Shown here in pieces: positions 46,715-57,841 of a stretch of DNA of 64,000 nt. Within the stretch, counting starts at the first letter, position 1. Each line of letters opens with the position of its first letter. The notes under the pieces are model-generated. The model was not told the DNA's origin. It did no database searches and saw nothing but the letters and a program-made list of their open reading frames with translations. Made by a program: the position numbers and the translations under genes. Source of the DNA: Irpex lacteus (Eukaryota > Basidiomycota > Agaricomycetes > Polyporales > Irpicaceae); the NCBI GenBank assembly GCA_001986395.2, contig MQVO02000005.1, forward strand, positions 372,001 through 436,000, written 5' to 3'.

Positions 46715-47458
46715 TGCTGAAGCTAGAGCAAGCAAGGCGAAGAGCGAGTGAGCAAAGCAGGGAGAGACGGGTTGCGCAGAGGAGGTGAGAGAGGAGAGAC
46801 GAAGGATAAGGATATCCTGAGTGTAGGATTCCGCGTTCTAAATGCACCTGGAATACAGGAGGTATGCGGATGTCAGCCTGGTTGGTTCTACAGTCAGTAA
46901 CGAATTCGAAGCAGTCAACCACCCGGTGGTAGGCCCGCCGAGGCGGTTTGCATCATCCACCACAAAGTCTGAGCCCTCGATGTAAACCCAAAACATCCCT
47001 TATTCTGCTGTTATATCTTGACGAGGGGTTATATGTGCGATGTGGTGAACAACGGAGGTCGACGTTCAGTTTATGGCCACAGAATTGATAGACGCACAAA
47101 TTCAATCGTGTCGGCAAATCCCGTACATGCCATATTAGGCGATCGTAGGGGAATTCCACCGAGCGGAAAGGGAGGTATCCTTCTCCCACCACGTTCGTGG
47201 CCAGAAGATTTTCAGCTTCAAATCAGCTTGAGGCCCGAGGTGCGTCCCTCACGCTTCTGGATAATGTTCAACATCTCTGACAAGTTCTGTTTGTTATCAT
47301 TGGCCACTTTGACAGGATCAAACGGCACTGCGAACGGTCACGCCTAACTTGCCGGACCTGATCGCCCTGGCCTCATGTCAGTGCCACCCGTTCCGTTTGC
47401 ACTGCAACGAATTTGATGACAGAACTACGACCTTTCTCGCAACGAGCACTCGACATTC
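46715..47458. promoter_or_regulatory. Divergent promoter region of the BTB pair
   Basis: 745 bp between two outward-reading BTB paralogues, so both promoters must lie here. No TATA box stands out; a pyrimidine-rich (minus-strand) stretch lies at 46740-46800. Confidence 0.45.
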
Positions 47459-48655
47459 ATGATGTCGGCCACAGACACATCGTCTACACTACAAGAGACC
47501 AAGAATGGAGAATCAGTGTCTTGCTCGCGCCATCCGGACTTGTGGTTCGCGGACGGATCGATAATTCTGCAGGCTGAAACCACGATGTTCCGCGTACATA
47601 CGTCTGTGCTGGCAAGAAAGTCGCACTTCTTCCGGGATATGTTCTCTTTGCCCCAGCCCCCCGTAGCCTCCAGCTCAAATACCCCTCAAACCTCTGCCGA
47701 CATCCCCGCACCATCTGACTGGTCTACAGCCGACCGTACGGTGGACGGATGTCCGTTGGTTGTGCTGCACGACTCCGCAGAGGACTTGGCTAACTTGCTT
47801 GTGGCGATCTACGATGGTTCGGCATTTGGAGAGAACGATCGAGAGGACTTTCGTGTGGTTTCTGGGATCTTGCGTTTGGCGACCAAGTATGCGGTGGATT
47901 CGTTGAGGGAAGAAGCTATTAACCATTTGAGTGTGGCGTGGCCCTCTACGTTGAAAGGATGGGACGCCCGTGAAGAAGTGGCCAGCTTGCATGAGGTAGA
48001 GACTGGGCTGCCGCACGGCTCTCGCTATCCTTCTCCTATTGTAAGTGATACTGAATGCCTATCCAACGGAAATCATCGATATCAATATCATTCGCAGGAT
48101 GTCATAAACCTGGCCACAGAAGTCAACGCGTCCTCCCTCCTCCCCTCGGCATTCTACGACCTCTCCCGCTACCACTTCTCCCAAATCTTCGAACAAACCA
48201 TCGACGAACCCCTCCGGAGCATATCAAACTCCAACTCGATGTCTCTCCCCGACATCCAACGACTCACCCTCGGCAAAGAAGCCTCCCAACAATGCGTCAC
48301 CTCTCTCATCCATTCCATGCGCTCTATCAACCAACACTCTCACTCAGGCTCGTCCTCGCCCTCCGGAGGCATGATCAACGCCCACCGCCGACGCGCATCC
48401 TGCACCTCCGCCATGGCCTGCCGCAAAGAGTTCTCGGAGCTCGTCCAGCTCGCCACGCAGCATTATTTGTTCGATCGGGAGAAGGGGTGTGCGGACCCGT
48501 TGTATGTCGCTGAGGAGCTCGGCCAGCTGAAGAGTGCTGAGTTCTCGGAGTGTGAGCCGTGTGCGAGGGCGCTGGAGTCTTGGGCGACGAGGGAGAGGGT
48601 GAGGATATGGAGGCTCGTGCCTTCGTGGTTTCGGCTGGACCATACTAGTAGTTAA
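47459..48655 (+). CDS. BTB/POZ domain protein 2
   Basis: A paralogue of the divergent neighbour. With the intron 48041-48097 removed the coding length is 1140 nt, 379 residues. The BTB domain begins HPDLWFADGSIILQAETTMF, continues VHTSVLARKSHFFRDMFSLP, has an inserted Ser/Thr/Pro loop after PQPP, then VVLHDSAEDLANLLVAIYD and LATKYAVDSLREEAINHL. The middle repeats LLPSAFYDLSRYHF. The C-terminus has CEPCARALESW and WRLVPSWFRL, matching the first gene. The 57-nt intron (GTAAGT..CGCAG) is a multiple of three with no stop, so an unspliced transcript would add 19 residues. This copy lacks the BTB-internal intron of the other two. Confidence 0.9.
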   Translation: MMSATDTSSTLQETKNGESVSCSRHPDLWFADGSIILQAETTMFRVHTSVLARKSHFFRDMFSLPQPPVASSSNTPQTSADIPAPSDWSTADRTVDGCPLVVLHDSAEDLANLLVAIYDGSAFGENDREDFRVVSGILRLATKYAVDSLREEAINHLSVAWPSTLKGWDAREEVASLHEVETGLPHGSRYPSPIVSDTECLSNGNHRYQYHSQDVINLATEVNASSLLPSAFYDLSRYHFSQIFEQTIDEPLRSISNSNSMSLPDIQRLTLGKEASQQCVTSLIHSMRSINQHSHSGSSSPSGGMINAHRRRASCTSAMACRKEFSELVQLATQHYLFDREKGCADPLYVAEELGQLKSAEFSECEPCARALESWATRERVRIWRLVPSWFRLDHTSS

Positions 48656-49126
48656 TGCTGCTGAATGGTTGCCGCCTGCGTGATACTATATGGACTTATA
48701 TGACTTCATGCACGATGTATTTTTCGTTCACACTACACTGAATGATGCTGTAGCTCTAGTCAAGTGCTGTACAGATCCTTTTTCTCATTCGCATAATTTA
48801 TTCAATAGAATCTCGTTCGCCGTTATCTCCTATTGGATCTCATTTTTAGCACCGACAGTCGGCCCGTAGGCCTTAGGACGTGAGTTCGCGGTGAACACGA
48901 GGCAGAATGGCACTCGGGAAGCGCGACAGACGGGTTTGGCCTTGACCACGACGGTCAACCCTCTTCCCAGCACCCAACACCCAGCACACCCTCTTGCTTG
49001 GTGTCGATGCGCAGAGGACCGCGCTCCCTATCTTTCGCTATTTAACCTCTCGCATCTATATTGACGACACCATCACTGAAAAGCAACTCGTCCGCGACTT
49101 TTCCCACATACTCATCAGTTATCGCC
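48656..49126. other. Intergenic region upstream of the Dabb gene
   Basis: The 3' flank of BTB gene 2 and the promoter of the Dabb gene. A short repeated CAGCACCCAACACCCAGCACAC lies at about 48969. No gene seen. Confidence 0.5.
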
Positions 49127-49809
49127 ATGTCGTTCCTGCACTCGCCATTCGCTATCAAACTCGGACTCGCGTTCACGACACTCACCACCGTCTGCCTGCT
49201 ATACACTACGTTCAGAGGGCACGGCTCCTCAGTGTCATTCTTCCCTCCAAAACAGTGCGTACACAAATCGAGTTTTGGTGGTGGTTCTCACGACTGACGG
49301 ATTGGTTGATTGACAGGGGAGCAATCGTACATATGGTCATGTTCAGATACCAGCCTACGCTGTCTCAGTCGACCAAGAACGACGTCGCGTCCGCGTTTTT
49401 GGCGTTGAAGGATTCGTGTCGGTTGCCGGACGGCTCGCGGTATATCGTTTCTTTGGATGGAGGGTCGTTCACATCTCCCGAGGGAAGAGGCAAAGGGCTC
49501 GAAGTAAGTCCTTAATATCTATCTACTTAGTTTTCCATTGTTCCTGCCCCCTGCCCGTCTCGAGCCATTCCATGCTAACAACACCTACCTTCACCAACTT
49601 TGCAGCACGCATTCGTAGTCACATTCCGCTCCAAAGCCGACCGCGACTACTACCTCAACTCAGACCCCGCCCACCTCGCCTTCGTCGCCTCCATACTCGA
49701 AAAAGTCGCAGACAGCACCGTGTTCGACTTTGAGAGCGGCGAGTTCGAGCGCACGTCGAGACACCGACGGAGAAGGCCCAGCGACGAGCTGCATATACGG
49801 ACTATCTAG
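49127..49809 (+). CDS. Membrane-anchored stress-response A/B-barrel (Dabb) protein
   Basis: Dabb domains are small alpha/beta barrels that act as dimers; plant and fungal members are induced by stress, and some are enzymes. Three exons (49127-49254, 49317-49503, 49606-49809) total 519 nt, 172 residues. Residues of about 10-30 (IKLGLAFTTLTTVCLLYTTF) form one hydrophobic segment, either a signal anchor or a signal peptide. The Dabb domain follows: IVHMVMFRYQPTLSQSTKND, FLALKDSC, then HAFVVTFRSKADRDYYLNSD, and PAHLAFVASI. The conserved His of HMVMF and the HAFVVTF strand are present. A basic tail of about 20 residues (RTSRHRRRRPSDELHIRTI) closes the protein. Most relatives are soluble, so the N-terminal segment is notable. 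Confidence 0.88.
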
Positions 49810-51064
49810 GGTGCCATGGATATATTGTTATGCGTATACCCGGTTGCTTGGAATACCATGCCACATATTTTTTGGTTGGAGATGAACTTGACAGTCAGCT
49901 TGGGCCAGTCTCACACTCCCACTGATACCTTTGTATGATCCACTAGGTCGAAGCTACACGCGCTTGGCGAGCGCAGTGACCGTCGTTGCTCGAAGGCGAT
50001 GGCCACTCATGTTCAGGCTTTATCTCTGCGATATGTCCCGCGCTGCGCGAGTATTTGGGGGCTTGTTTGGAGTCTGATAGGCTCGCGAAGGCGGGGATCA
50101 TGTTCTCGTGCAAAATAGCGTGTATTGTCTTCCACGGATTGAGGTATCTTGCCTCTACAGATCACTCGTTGGAGTCTACTATCACCGGGCTCGTTGCGAG
50201 TGACATACGGTAGCGGAATGTTCGACATTCCAGTCCAAAAGTGGAATACTGGTATGATGGACATCGTCCCATATGATCAGTATTGCCTCTTGCATCCTAC
50301 AGTAACAACCATCAACAACTGACCTCATTTACGCATGCATTCCTCAGACCGAATCCATCGAGCCCAACTTGGGATTCGCGTTTGAAAGAGTGGCACACGC
50401 TAGGAATTAGGATGCCCTGGGCGCGAAACGAACCCTCGCAGTAACTAAACCTCTTGGCGTGTACGCGAATAACTACGTCTAACGTCAGTGCACCCCGTCG
50501 CGCACCACCTGCCTCGATGGTCGGTAGTATATGACCGCCAGTGACGAGAAGCTGACGACAATGACAGTGGCTGACTGCATCATATCCGACGGAAAGAAAT
50601 TCGAAATCGACTCACGCACAAGGCGAAGCAACCACACGAATCGCTGCACGGCACATCTGTGCCGACCAGGCGTAAAGTTTCCCTTTGTCTCTACGACGTT
50701 CGGGATGTCGCAGACAGAGAGTAGACACCGGCGGATAATGCTGTAAGAAGGGCGGCAGGGAGCGCAGCCAACGATTCTGAGAGCACGCATTTCGTCATGC
50801 CGGAGAAAACCTAGGCGGAAGTGATCAATCATAACCTCTTTAGGAAGTCACCGTTGCCGAATGCGGTAAAGTACGTTTGGGCTCGCCAACTTCGCTTGCT
50901 TTCGACTGGGGCGATCCATTGCACAATGGTGGAGACGAGTCCGCAAGCGAGGGAGCGTGTTTCGTAAAGTGCTGATGTTGAAGTCACCGTGGCGTCAGAC
51001 TCGTCACTGGAAGCCTGAGTGAGCTCATCTGCTAAAGAAGGGACGAGAGGTGGCCGCGAAAAGG
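49810..51064. other. Intergenic region of about 1.25 kb
   Basis: No gene recognised. The 115-codon minus-strand frame at 50485-50832 has a hydrophobic patch but no family signal. The right part must contain Con-6 regulatory sequence. Confidence 0.45.
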
Positions 51065-51072
51065 TATATAAA
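51065..51072 (+). promoter_or_regulatory. TATA box of con-6
   Basis: TATATAAA 104 bp before the ATG, followed by a leader rich in CAAC and CACTTC, typical of strongly inducible fungal genes. Confidence 0.7.
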
Positions 51073-51175
51073 CCCCAGAGAGTCTGCTCTCAAACCCTCA
51101 GCAACAACCGCCTCTCATCAGTCGCATTCACAACTTCACTCAACCACTTCACCCACCCAACAACTCTTCATCACA

Positions 51176-51558
51176 ATGTCTGAAGTCAACCGTGTTATTG
51201 GAGGCCACAAGGTACGCATCTTTGCTTACATCCCCGTCTGCTATCTGTTTAAATTGAACACACGGCGTTCTTAGGCTAACATCAGCAACCCTCGTAACTC
51301 TGAGGAGTCCAAGGAGCACTCCCGCCGGGTCATCGCCGAGATGGAGGACGACCCCGAGGTCCAGGCTCAGCAGGAGTCCTCCGGAGGCCCCAAGAACGAG
51401 GGCAACGTCATCGGCGGTCACAAGGCTACCTTGAAGAGTGAGTTACTCTGCATCGTCTGTGAAGTTTCACAATAATAATCCCAATTTCAGACCCCAACGT
51501 CTCTGAGGAGGCCAAGGAGCACTCCCGCTCCATCCTCGAGGACAAGGGCGCTCTCTAA
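51176..51558 (+). CDS. con-6: Conidiation-specific protein 6 (Con-6) family
   Basis: Con-6 proteins are small, hydrophilic and abundant in spores or stressed cells; their molecular role is not settled. Three exons (51176-51211, 51275-51437, 51491-51558) total 267 nt, 88 residues. Two Con-6 repeats are visible: NRVIGGHKANISNPRNSEES with KEHSRRVIAEM, and NVIGGHKATLKNPNVSEEA with KEHSRSILED. The linker between them is acidic and Gln/Gly-rich. Introns interrupt each repeat just after the GGHK or TLK segment, suggesting the repeats arose by exon duplication. Codon use is strongly biased to C-ending codons, as in highly expressed genes. Convergent with CYP505. Confidence 0.95.
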
Positions 51559-51863
51559 GCACGTCCATATCGGACCTTCAATGAAGCCGAGGTGTACTCT
51601 AAACGTACCTTGCAATTGTACTAGTATCGCGTAATGATTGTAAACCAAATGCTTCGAATAATTGGAATATGAAACCGTTGACTGTGCATTGTCTTTCGTG
51701 TGACTTGGTTGCTTCGAATAATTGGAACAAGAAACATGGAATGTGTATCATTTGCTACGTGTCTGGCGTGGTTCTAAGCTCAACGTCGATATCTTCTGGT
51801 GCATGTCCTAACTAAACATTATCTGTCTGCCATCATATGCATGCGGTATTTCGTGTTTGCGCT
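51559..51863. other. Convergent intergenic region (con-6/CYP505)
   Basis: The 3' flanks of both genes. A direct repeat lies inside and is listed separately. Confidence 0.6.
51651..51727. repeat. 17-bp direct repeat at 60-bp spacing
   Basis: GCTTCGAATAATTGGAA occurs at 51651-51667 and 51711-51727. It lies about 90 bp beyond the con-6 stop, so within its likely 3' UTR or just after it. Confidence 0.85.
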
Positions 51864-54800
51864 TCACTCGAACACGTCAGTAGCGAACCTGCCTTGAATG
51901 AGCTTGTTGAAGGTAGCAGTGGCAGTTTGAGCGTCGATTTGACGATGCTCTTGAACGATCTTGACGAGGGTAGCCTTGACAGCAGTGGCGATCTTTCCAG
52001 ATCCACAAACATATATCTAGAGCAATAAACATCAATAGTGTTAGCTCGTACGACTATGTGCGTTCATGGGAAGTCCCTCACCTTCGAACCTTTATCCCAA
52101 GCATCCACAACAAGCTCTCTGTCCTTCCAAAGTCGGCTATATCCCCAACAAGCATGAGCAACTCTGAAACAATCTCAGCAGACGTCGATCAAGCACTCAC
52201 TCCTGAATATACTTGCACCCCTCCGACTTCCCTTCCTCCCTCGAGAACGCCGGCCTAACATCGACAACCCCTTCCTCCATCCACCTCTTCAGTTCTTCCT
52301 CTCCATACAAAAAGTCCTTACTGGGGCTCCGGCACCCAAAGAACAACACACATTTCGCCACCTCTCTGCCCGACGCCTTCTGTATCGCACGTTCCTCCAG
52401 GAAACCACGCATAGGCGCCAGCCCCGAGCCGGCGCAGAGCATGATGAGGGGGAGGGTGAGGTCGGAGGGAGGGTGAAATGCGGCGTTGGAGGGGCGCACG
52501 GCGAGTTGGAGTTTGTCGCCGGGACGGAGGGAGGCGAGGTAGGTTGATGCGACGCCGAGGAAGGGTTCGTGATCTTCCGTATGGACGGTGGTGGGGCGAG
52601 GGGAGGAGAAGACGCTCACTGTGAGAGACGCACGGGTAGGGTTCTTGAGTGGGGAGGAGGAGATGGAGTATTGGCGGACGCGCATACTTGGGAGAAGGCC
52701 CAGGAAGGTCGTGAAGGGGAGACTCAAATCTTTGTGGGCCTCGAGGATATCGAGAACGCTGAGCCTCGCTCCAAGGACTTTGGTAGAGTAGCTCTCTGGT
52801 TCGGCGAGGGCCGTGAGCGCATTCTGGGTGGGAGAGCCTGATTGAGCGGATTGGGCGAGGATACGTAGATCGCGTGTGGTGGCTGGTTGGGAGAGCTCTA
52901 CGTAGCCGCTGAGGAGGTTTGAGAGGGAGACTGGACGGTTCGTTGGGAGTGGAGAGGGGCCGTTCGTTGTGATGGTAATCTAGAGAGTAGTCGTTAGTGG
53001 AAGAGGTGAGGTAGGATGAGACTGGTAGTACCTCTTGCTCTCCTGATAAGCCAAACCTCGCCAGAGCCCTCGAAACGTCGCGAGGTGGATTCAGAGGCAA
53101 ACTATGGTTAATAATAGATATAGTTGGTACGTGGTAGGTTAGATAGAGGAAAGACTCATACATTGCGAGGTAGTCCCCAACGTGATAGCTCGCATCCTCC
53201 GGAAGGTCGAACTCTGGACGCAAGGGTGAGCTTATTAGTGACGTCTGAGTTGGTCTGTGCTACGCCTGAAACCTACCAAGATGCCTCTTCTCTGGTGCTC
53301 CGGGTGCGGTCAGAACACGATTGACAACACAAGTCCCAAGAGCGGCGTCTGGTTGACGGAGGACTGAAGCTCGAGTTGTCCCCATATCAAGTGTCTTGAT
53401 CTCGATACCAGACGCAACGGTATCACCTGCGAGGGTCACACCGTAATGCTGCGACGCACGGATTTGGAAAATTAGCAGTGGCAAGAGCCAAGAACGATAC
53501 AAGAACTTGAATAATGCAGACCTTTGAGAGAGTCTCCCACAAACCGCTGATCCACGTATCGAACGCGCCAAAGAACTCGCCAGACCCAGCATCGCCCTCA
53601 CCGTGCTCCACCAGTCTCTGTGCACCTCGCTCCTCAAGCATACCATCCAGCAGCTTCGGAACACGTTGGTATGTGTTGATCCAATCTTTATTACCGCACC
53701 CGAATACAGCGTAGGACACTCCCTCGAGCTCGCTGCCGCAGAGGGCAGAAACCCATTCGACAAAGTGAGCAGCGTTGTCCGCCGGTTGGCCTTCGAAGGA
53801 GGCTGTGACGATGATGACGGGTCCGTCTTTGGGGAGATGGTCGACGGCGGAGTCGAGAGCTCCGATGGAAGCGTGGAAGCCGTGGCTAGAAGCCTCGGAC
53901 GCGATCCTCTGAGCAAAGGCCTCCGAGTTACCGGTGTTAGATCCGTACAGCACATATAACGGTTTCTTGTACTCGTCGTCGGTCGTCGATAACGGACGAC
54001 TGACTTTGTTCGAGCGGTCCTTGAGTAAAGTGGAGGAGGGCGTTGCGACGATGCTTGAACGGTCCTTTCGCGGGATGGCGTGGATGTAGAAGTCTTTGGG
54101 TTTTATGGTGAGCGTTTGTTTGAGCTTAAGGTCATAACTGGGGTCGTCCATGACGAGGTCGAAGCGTTGGACGATGTGGACGATGACCATTTGTGCTTCT
54201 TGCCATGCAAATGGGCGGCCCTGGGTAACTTGGGAGTTAGTACTGTACAAGTGGGCATGGGGAATAGGAGGTTGCTTACGATACACCCGCGCATGCCGTA
54301 CCCGAATGGCTGCCACGCATCAGCCTGTTCCATATATCAAACAGTTAAGTGTCCTTAGCAGTATCATTGTGAATTCAACCATACCGGGAGAGCTTCGAAT
54401 TTTCCATCTAGCATACGTTCCGGCTTGAATTCCAGTGCCTGCTCAACACACATCAGTCGGTGTACTGGGTACATAGGCCACGAACAATGAGAACGGCAAC
54501 TCACGTCGGGTCCCCAGACAGCAGGATCACGATGGATCTGGTAGATGTTGCACCACACTTTCGTGGTGTCCTTCTCGACGGCATACTTCCCGTTGTCTAT
54601 AGTCGTGTTCTCGAGGGGTGTCACCGCTCTCAGCGAAGCGGGAGGCGCGAGGCGCAGGGTCTCACGCAGCACAGCTACATTCAGAATAGCAGAGGTTGGC
54701 CAAGATGTTTGAAGATATCAAGTCTATAGAGGTGTAACATACCTATGAGATATGGTAGCTTGTGGACGTCGTCGACAGTCATCGGACGTTCACCGATCAG

Positions 54801-56349
54801 CGTGTCCACTTCTTCGCGGAGCTTACGCATGGCTGAGGGGTTCTTCAACAGGTAGTAGAAGACGAAGGATAAGAGACCTGTGCATGGAACAAACCGTGAG
54901 ATGGGTAGAACTAGGATGAAGCTTTTATAAGTGCGCACCCGATGTAGTCTCGTGGCCTGTCATCAGAGTTGGGAGTTAGCAACGAGAAACAACGTGCATG
55001 TACCAGTGACTCACCGGCGATGAGGAACGTCAACATCTGTAAGACAGCAAATACGAGTAAACAGAACATAAGAAACTCAGAGACAACTCGGGGAGAGACT
55101 CACATTTCGCTTTATGCTATCATCCGACATGCCTAGCCCTGTTTCCTTATCCTTCCCAGTCATCATAAGACTCAGGATATCCTTCTTCTCTTTCGGGTTT
55201 GCCCTGCGATCTTGTAAAACTATCGAACAGTTAATGGATGTTAGCTTCACACGACTAGTGGACGTACTGTCATTCACGTAGGTTAACATCGTGTTCATGT
55301 CGGCTTCGTACTTGGCGTTGGTACCCCGCATCATGCTCTGCACGATAGTAGGCCTCAACGATCTGCTGCTACTCTCGGTGAGAAAGTCCGACATGGATTT
55401 CGCAAAGGGGTGTGGGCCGTCCTGTTAATAGAAGGGTACAAGTGAGTGAGATGGTTTGAATGAGAGCTTCTAGGAGGGGCATCACCATGTAGAATGAGTT
55501 CATCCTGGAGTACAAGTGAGGATGGAGTTAGGAAAGTAAAGACAGAATGAATGAACAGTGGAAAGATACCTGTAGGACATAGCGCACAGCGTGATCGCTT
55601 CGAAGGTGAGAGCTGTGAAATCTTGGGATGGGTTGATTTTGTATTGCGGGCCGAACCTATAAGTGGTCAAGAGAATGGGCATCAGATTCAGGCTGGTAGT
55701 GCGCGCACAGGTTTAGGAGGAGGCAGAAAGGCTCACCGTTCCCATTTAGTCGTGAGCTGCAAAGTAACATCTAAAATGTCGTCAAACATGTTGCGTACGT
55801 TCATAGTGCTAAATGCAGGCAGTAGGATGCGGTCTTCTCGCCGAAGAGAACGTCCGTATCGTGTAAGTCAGATAGTGGTCTCAGACACAATGCAAGTTAG
55901 CGCGGGAAGCACGTACGAGCGATGAACCAATTCTGCTCTTTCGGCACCTCCGCCTATCAGTGTTACATACGTTGCACGATATTATGAGTAAGTGGTATAG
56001 TAGGTGATGGGAGGAGATAACTAACCGTGAACAATCCGTCACCTGTAGCGTTCCTAACCTGCCAGGAAATAGTAGACATCGTTTTGCGGAAACGTTTCTC
56101 GTCCGAGACTTCGTGTAGGAGTCTCTGGGTACTGATATGGACGACCTTTGTGCCTGTGTACGGATATTTGGTTAGCTGGCCAATCTGAAGATGAGAATAC
56201 AACGACGGCCCACCCGTCATGTTCAGCTGGAAGATCTCGCCATATTGTTTGGTAAGAAGGTTGAGCGAATGCAGAGGCAGCTCTTTCTCGAGAGTGGCGG
56301 CATGGCCAATAAAAGGGATTGAGGGAGGAGTGGGGATCTGTTGCGACAT
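51864..56349 (-). CDS. CYP505: CYP505 self-sufficient P450 (P450-reductase fusion)
   Basis: A single polypeptide combining a fatty-acid-hydroxylating cytochrome P450 with its own NADPH reductase (P450foxy/BM3 type). The gene runs from MSQQIPTPPSIPFIGH to RFATDVFE over about 20 small exons. P450 landmarks are the I-helix TGHETTSG (near 54950), the ExxR motif in LRETLRLAPP (near 54660) and the haem loop FGYGMRGCIG (near 54295) followed by RPFAWQEAQMVI. The reductase follows without a break: FMN domain YGSNTGNSEAFAQRI (53950), FAD loop RQYSISSSP (52680), NADPH loops CAGSGLAPMRGFLEER (52440) and VLFFGCRSPSKDFLYGEEE, and YVCGSGK near 52015. All key residues are present, so it is probably active on fatty acids or alcohols at subterminal positions. 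TATAAA at 56386-56391 (-) lies about 40 bp upstream of the ATG. Confidence 0.93.
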
Positions 56350-56385
56350 GCTGTCTTGCTGCACATACCCAGCTGCCTGAGCACA

Positions 56386-56391
56386 TTTATA
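56386..56391 (-). promoter_or_regulatory. TATA box of CYP505
   Basis: TATAAA on the minus strand, 37 bp before the CYP505 ATG at 56349. The leader would be very short if this box is used; its position supports the chosen start or a slightly downstream one. Confidence 0.5.
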
Positions 56392-56459
56392 CCTGGTCGA
56401 GAAAAGTCAATGCCCGATGGAGGTTATACGTTATCGCCTCAACCACCGTTCAAAACGAA

Positions 56460-57045
56460 TTTCTGGTCAAACGAAGTGACCATGTATTGAGCATGTATGA
56501 TGCATAGATCAATGAGTTGTAATATCCGCACACAAGCCTACACGGTCGACCATACTCCGCAGGATACTGACGGTGAAAAATCCGGATACTGAGTGGATGC
56601 CAAGGTTCACGGTCTCATCACGGAGTACACTTGATGGGGAATCCGTTAACTGAAGAGCCGGCGGTTTTCGCACCGTGCTGTTTGTGTGGTTTCTCCTATG
56701 GTATCTGATGAAGACTCGACACCAAAAGGCTCATGTGACCCTCAAGTTTGCCTGAAAATGACATTTCAAGTATCCATAGCCACGCGAAAGATAGGATAGG
56801 GTTTGGCACTTACAACCTACTAAGTTCATAGCAGTTGATGATAGTGCACGCCTAGGACGCCGTTTGAAAATTTCGATGGTCGTTTCGCGCGTTAGTCGCC
56901 AAACGTCAATACATTTGACCACAACTTGCGGGCGAGTGGAATTAGGACGCGTTTGGGAGTTCGAACTCAAAACTTCGTTGTTTTCATGAGATCTTCGCTG
57001 TTTTCATGAGATTCCCAGGTTCGCAAGACATTACGACTGCGCCTT
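56460..57045. repeat. Decayed direct repeat, unit A
   Basis: The unit resembles 57130-57540 in the same order and orientation. Shared landmarks: TGGTCAAACGAAG (56464), ACACGGTCGACCATACTCCGC (56541), CGGTCTCATCACGGA (56609), GGGAATCCGTT (56638), AGCCGGCG (56659) and GCGAGTGGAATTAGGACGCG (56931). Divergence is high. No open frame or terminal motif identifies it as a known transposon. Confidence 0.7.
56973..57012. repeat. 20-bp tandem duplication
   Basis: CTTCGTTGTTTTCATGAGAT and CTTCGCTGTTTTCATGAGAT lie end to end with one mismatch, within repeat unit A. Confidence 0.85.
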
Positions 57046-57129
57046 CAAATATCGGTGGCCTCAAGACCTCGAACCTGTTTACCAGTGATGGCAGCTTTTG
57101 TCGAAGATGCACTGGGAAAGCGTGAGAAA

Positions 57130-57540
57130 TTTGTGGTCAAACGAAGCGTTCCTGCAAGAGCAAACGTGTATACATGAGTTTACACGGTTGACCATACTCC
57201 GCGGGCAAAGAACTCAGGGATCGAGGTTCTCGGTCTCATCACGGACTCAAAGGGAAGGGAAGTTGATGTGGAATCCGTCCAATGGAGGCCGGCGAATTGG
57301 GTGACATGCGCTTTGTATCGTATCTTTGATGACATCTGGGAATACTGGACATTGAGAGGCCAGGAGTTAGTCAATTGATTTCCGGGAAATAAAGTGTCAT
57401 AATCAGCAATGGCCGTGCGGAAGCCCTAGACTTCGTCGACCGCAAGTTGTAGGCGAGTGAAATTAGGGCGCATCTGCCGTTTCCAAACTTGGAACCTTCG
57501 CTATTATCAAGACTTTTGTGAGCCATTATTACTGCGCTAT
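57130..57540. repeat. Decayed direct repeat, unit B
   Basis: The second copy: TGGTCAAACGAAG (57134), ACACGGTTGACCATACTCCGC (57182), CGGTCTCATCACGGA (57229), GGAATCCGTCC (57270), GGCCGGCG (57287) and GCGAGTGAAATTAGGGCGC (57453). The whole gap 56350-57841 holds no gene apart from these repeats and the upstream region of the LRR gene. Confidence 0.7.
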
Positions 57541-57841
57541 TCATGGAGTATACACCGGTGGGCGCGGGTAAATATAGCCTGACTGTCCGCACCAGGGCTG
57601 TTTTTGAACTACTTTGTGGAGATTAGTACGCCGAGAGAAAGGTACAGACTAAGTCACTTACAATTCTGGGTTTCTATCCCTACGTCTTTACCTAACCGCT
57701 AGTCACTGGCCATCGTGAACGACCACAAAACCGAGCGGCTCGACCTCACTGACTCCTATAAACGCAGTCACGTGATACGGATTTCCCCGCGAACCTGGAC
57801 GGCGGGCAGGCGAGCGGGAATGCTGCTCTCTTCCTCTTTCC

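Noticed and set aside
52318..53223. 301-codon minus-strand Arg/Pro/Ser-rich frame
   Set aside because: It overlaps the CYP505 reductase exons in another frame of the same strand; the reductase frame has FAD and NADPH motifs.
56950..56970. tRNA T-arm-like GAGTTCGAACTC
   Set aside because: It is a self-palindrome without a flanking 5-bp T-stem, acceptor stem or anticodon arm.
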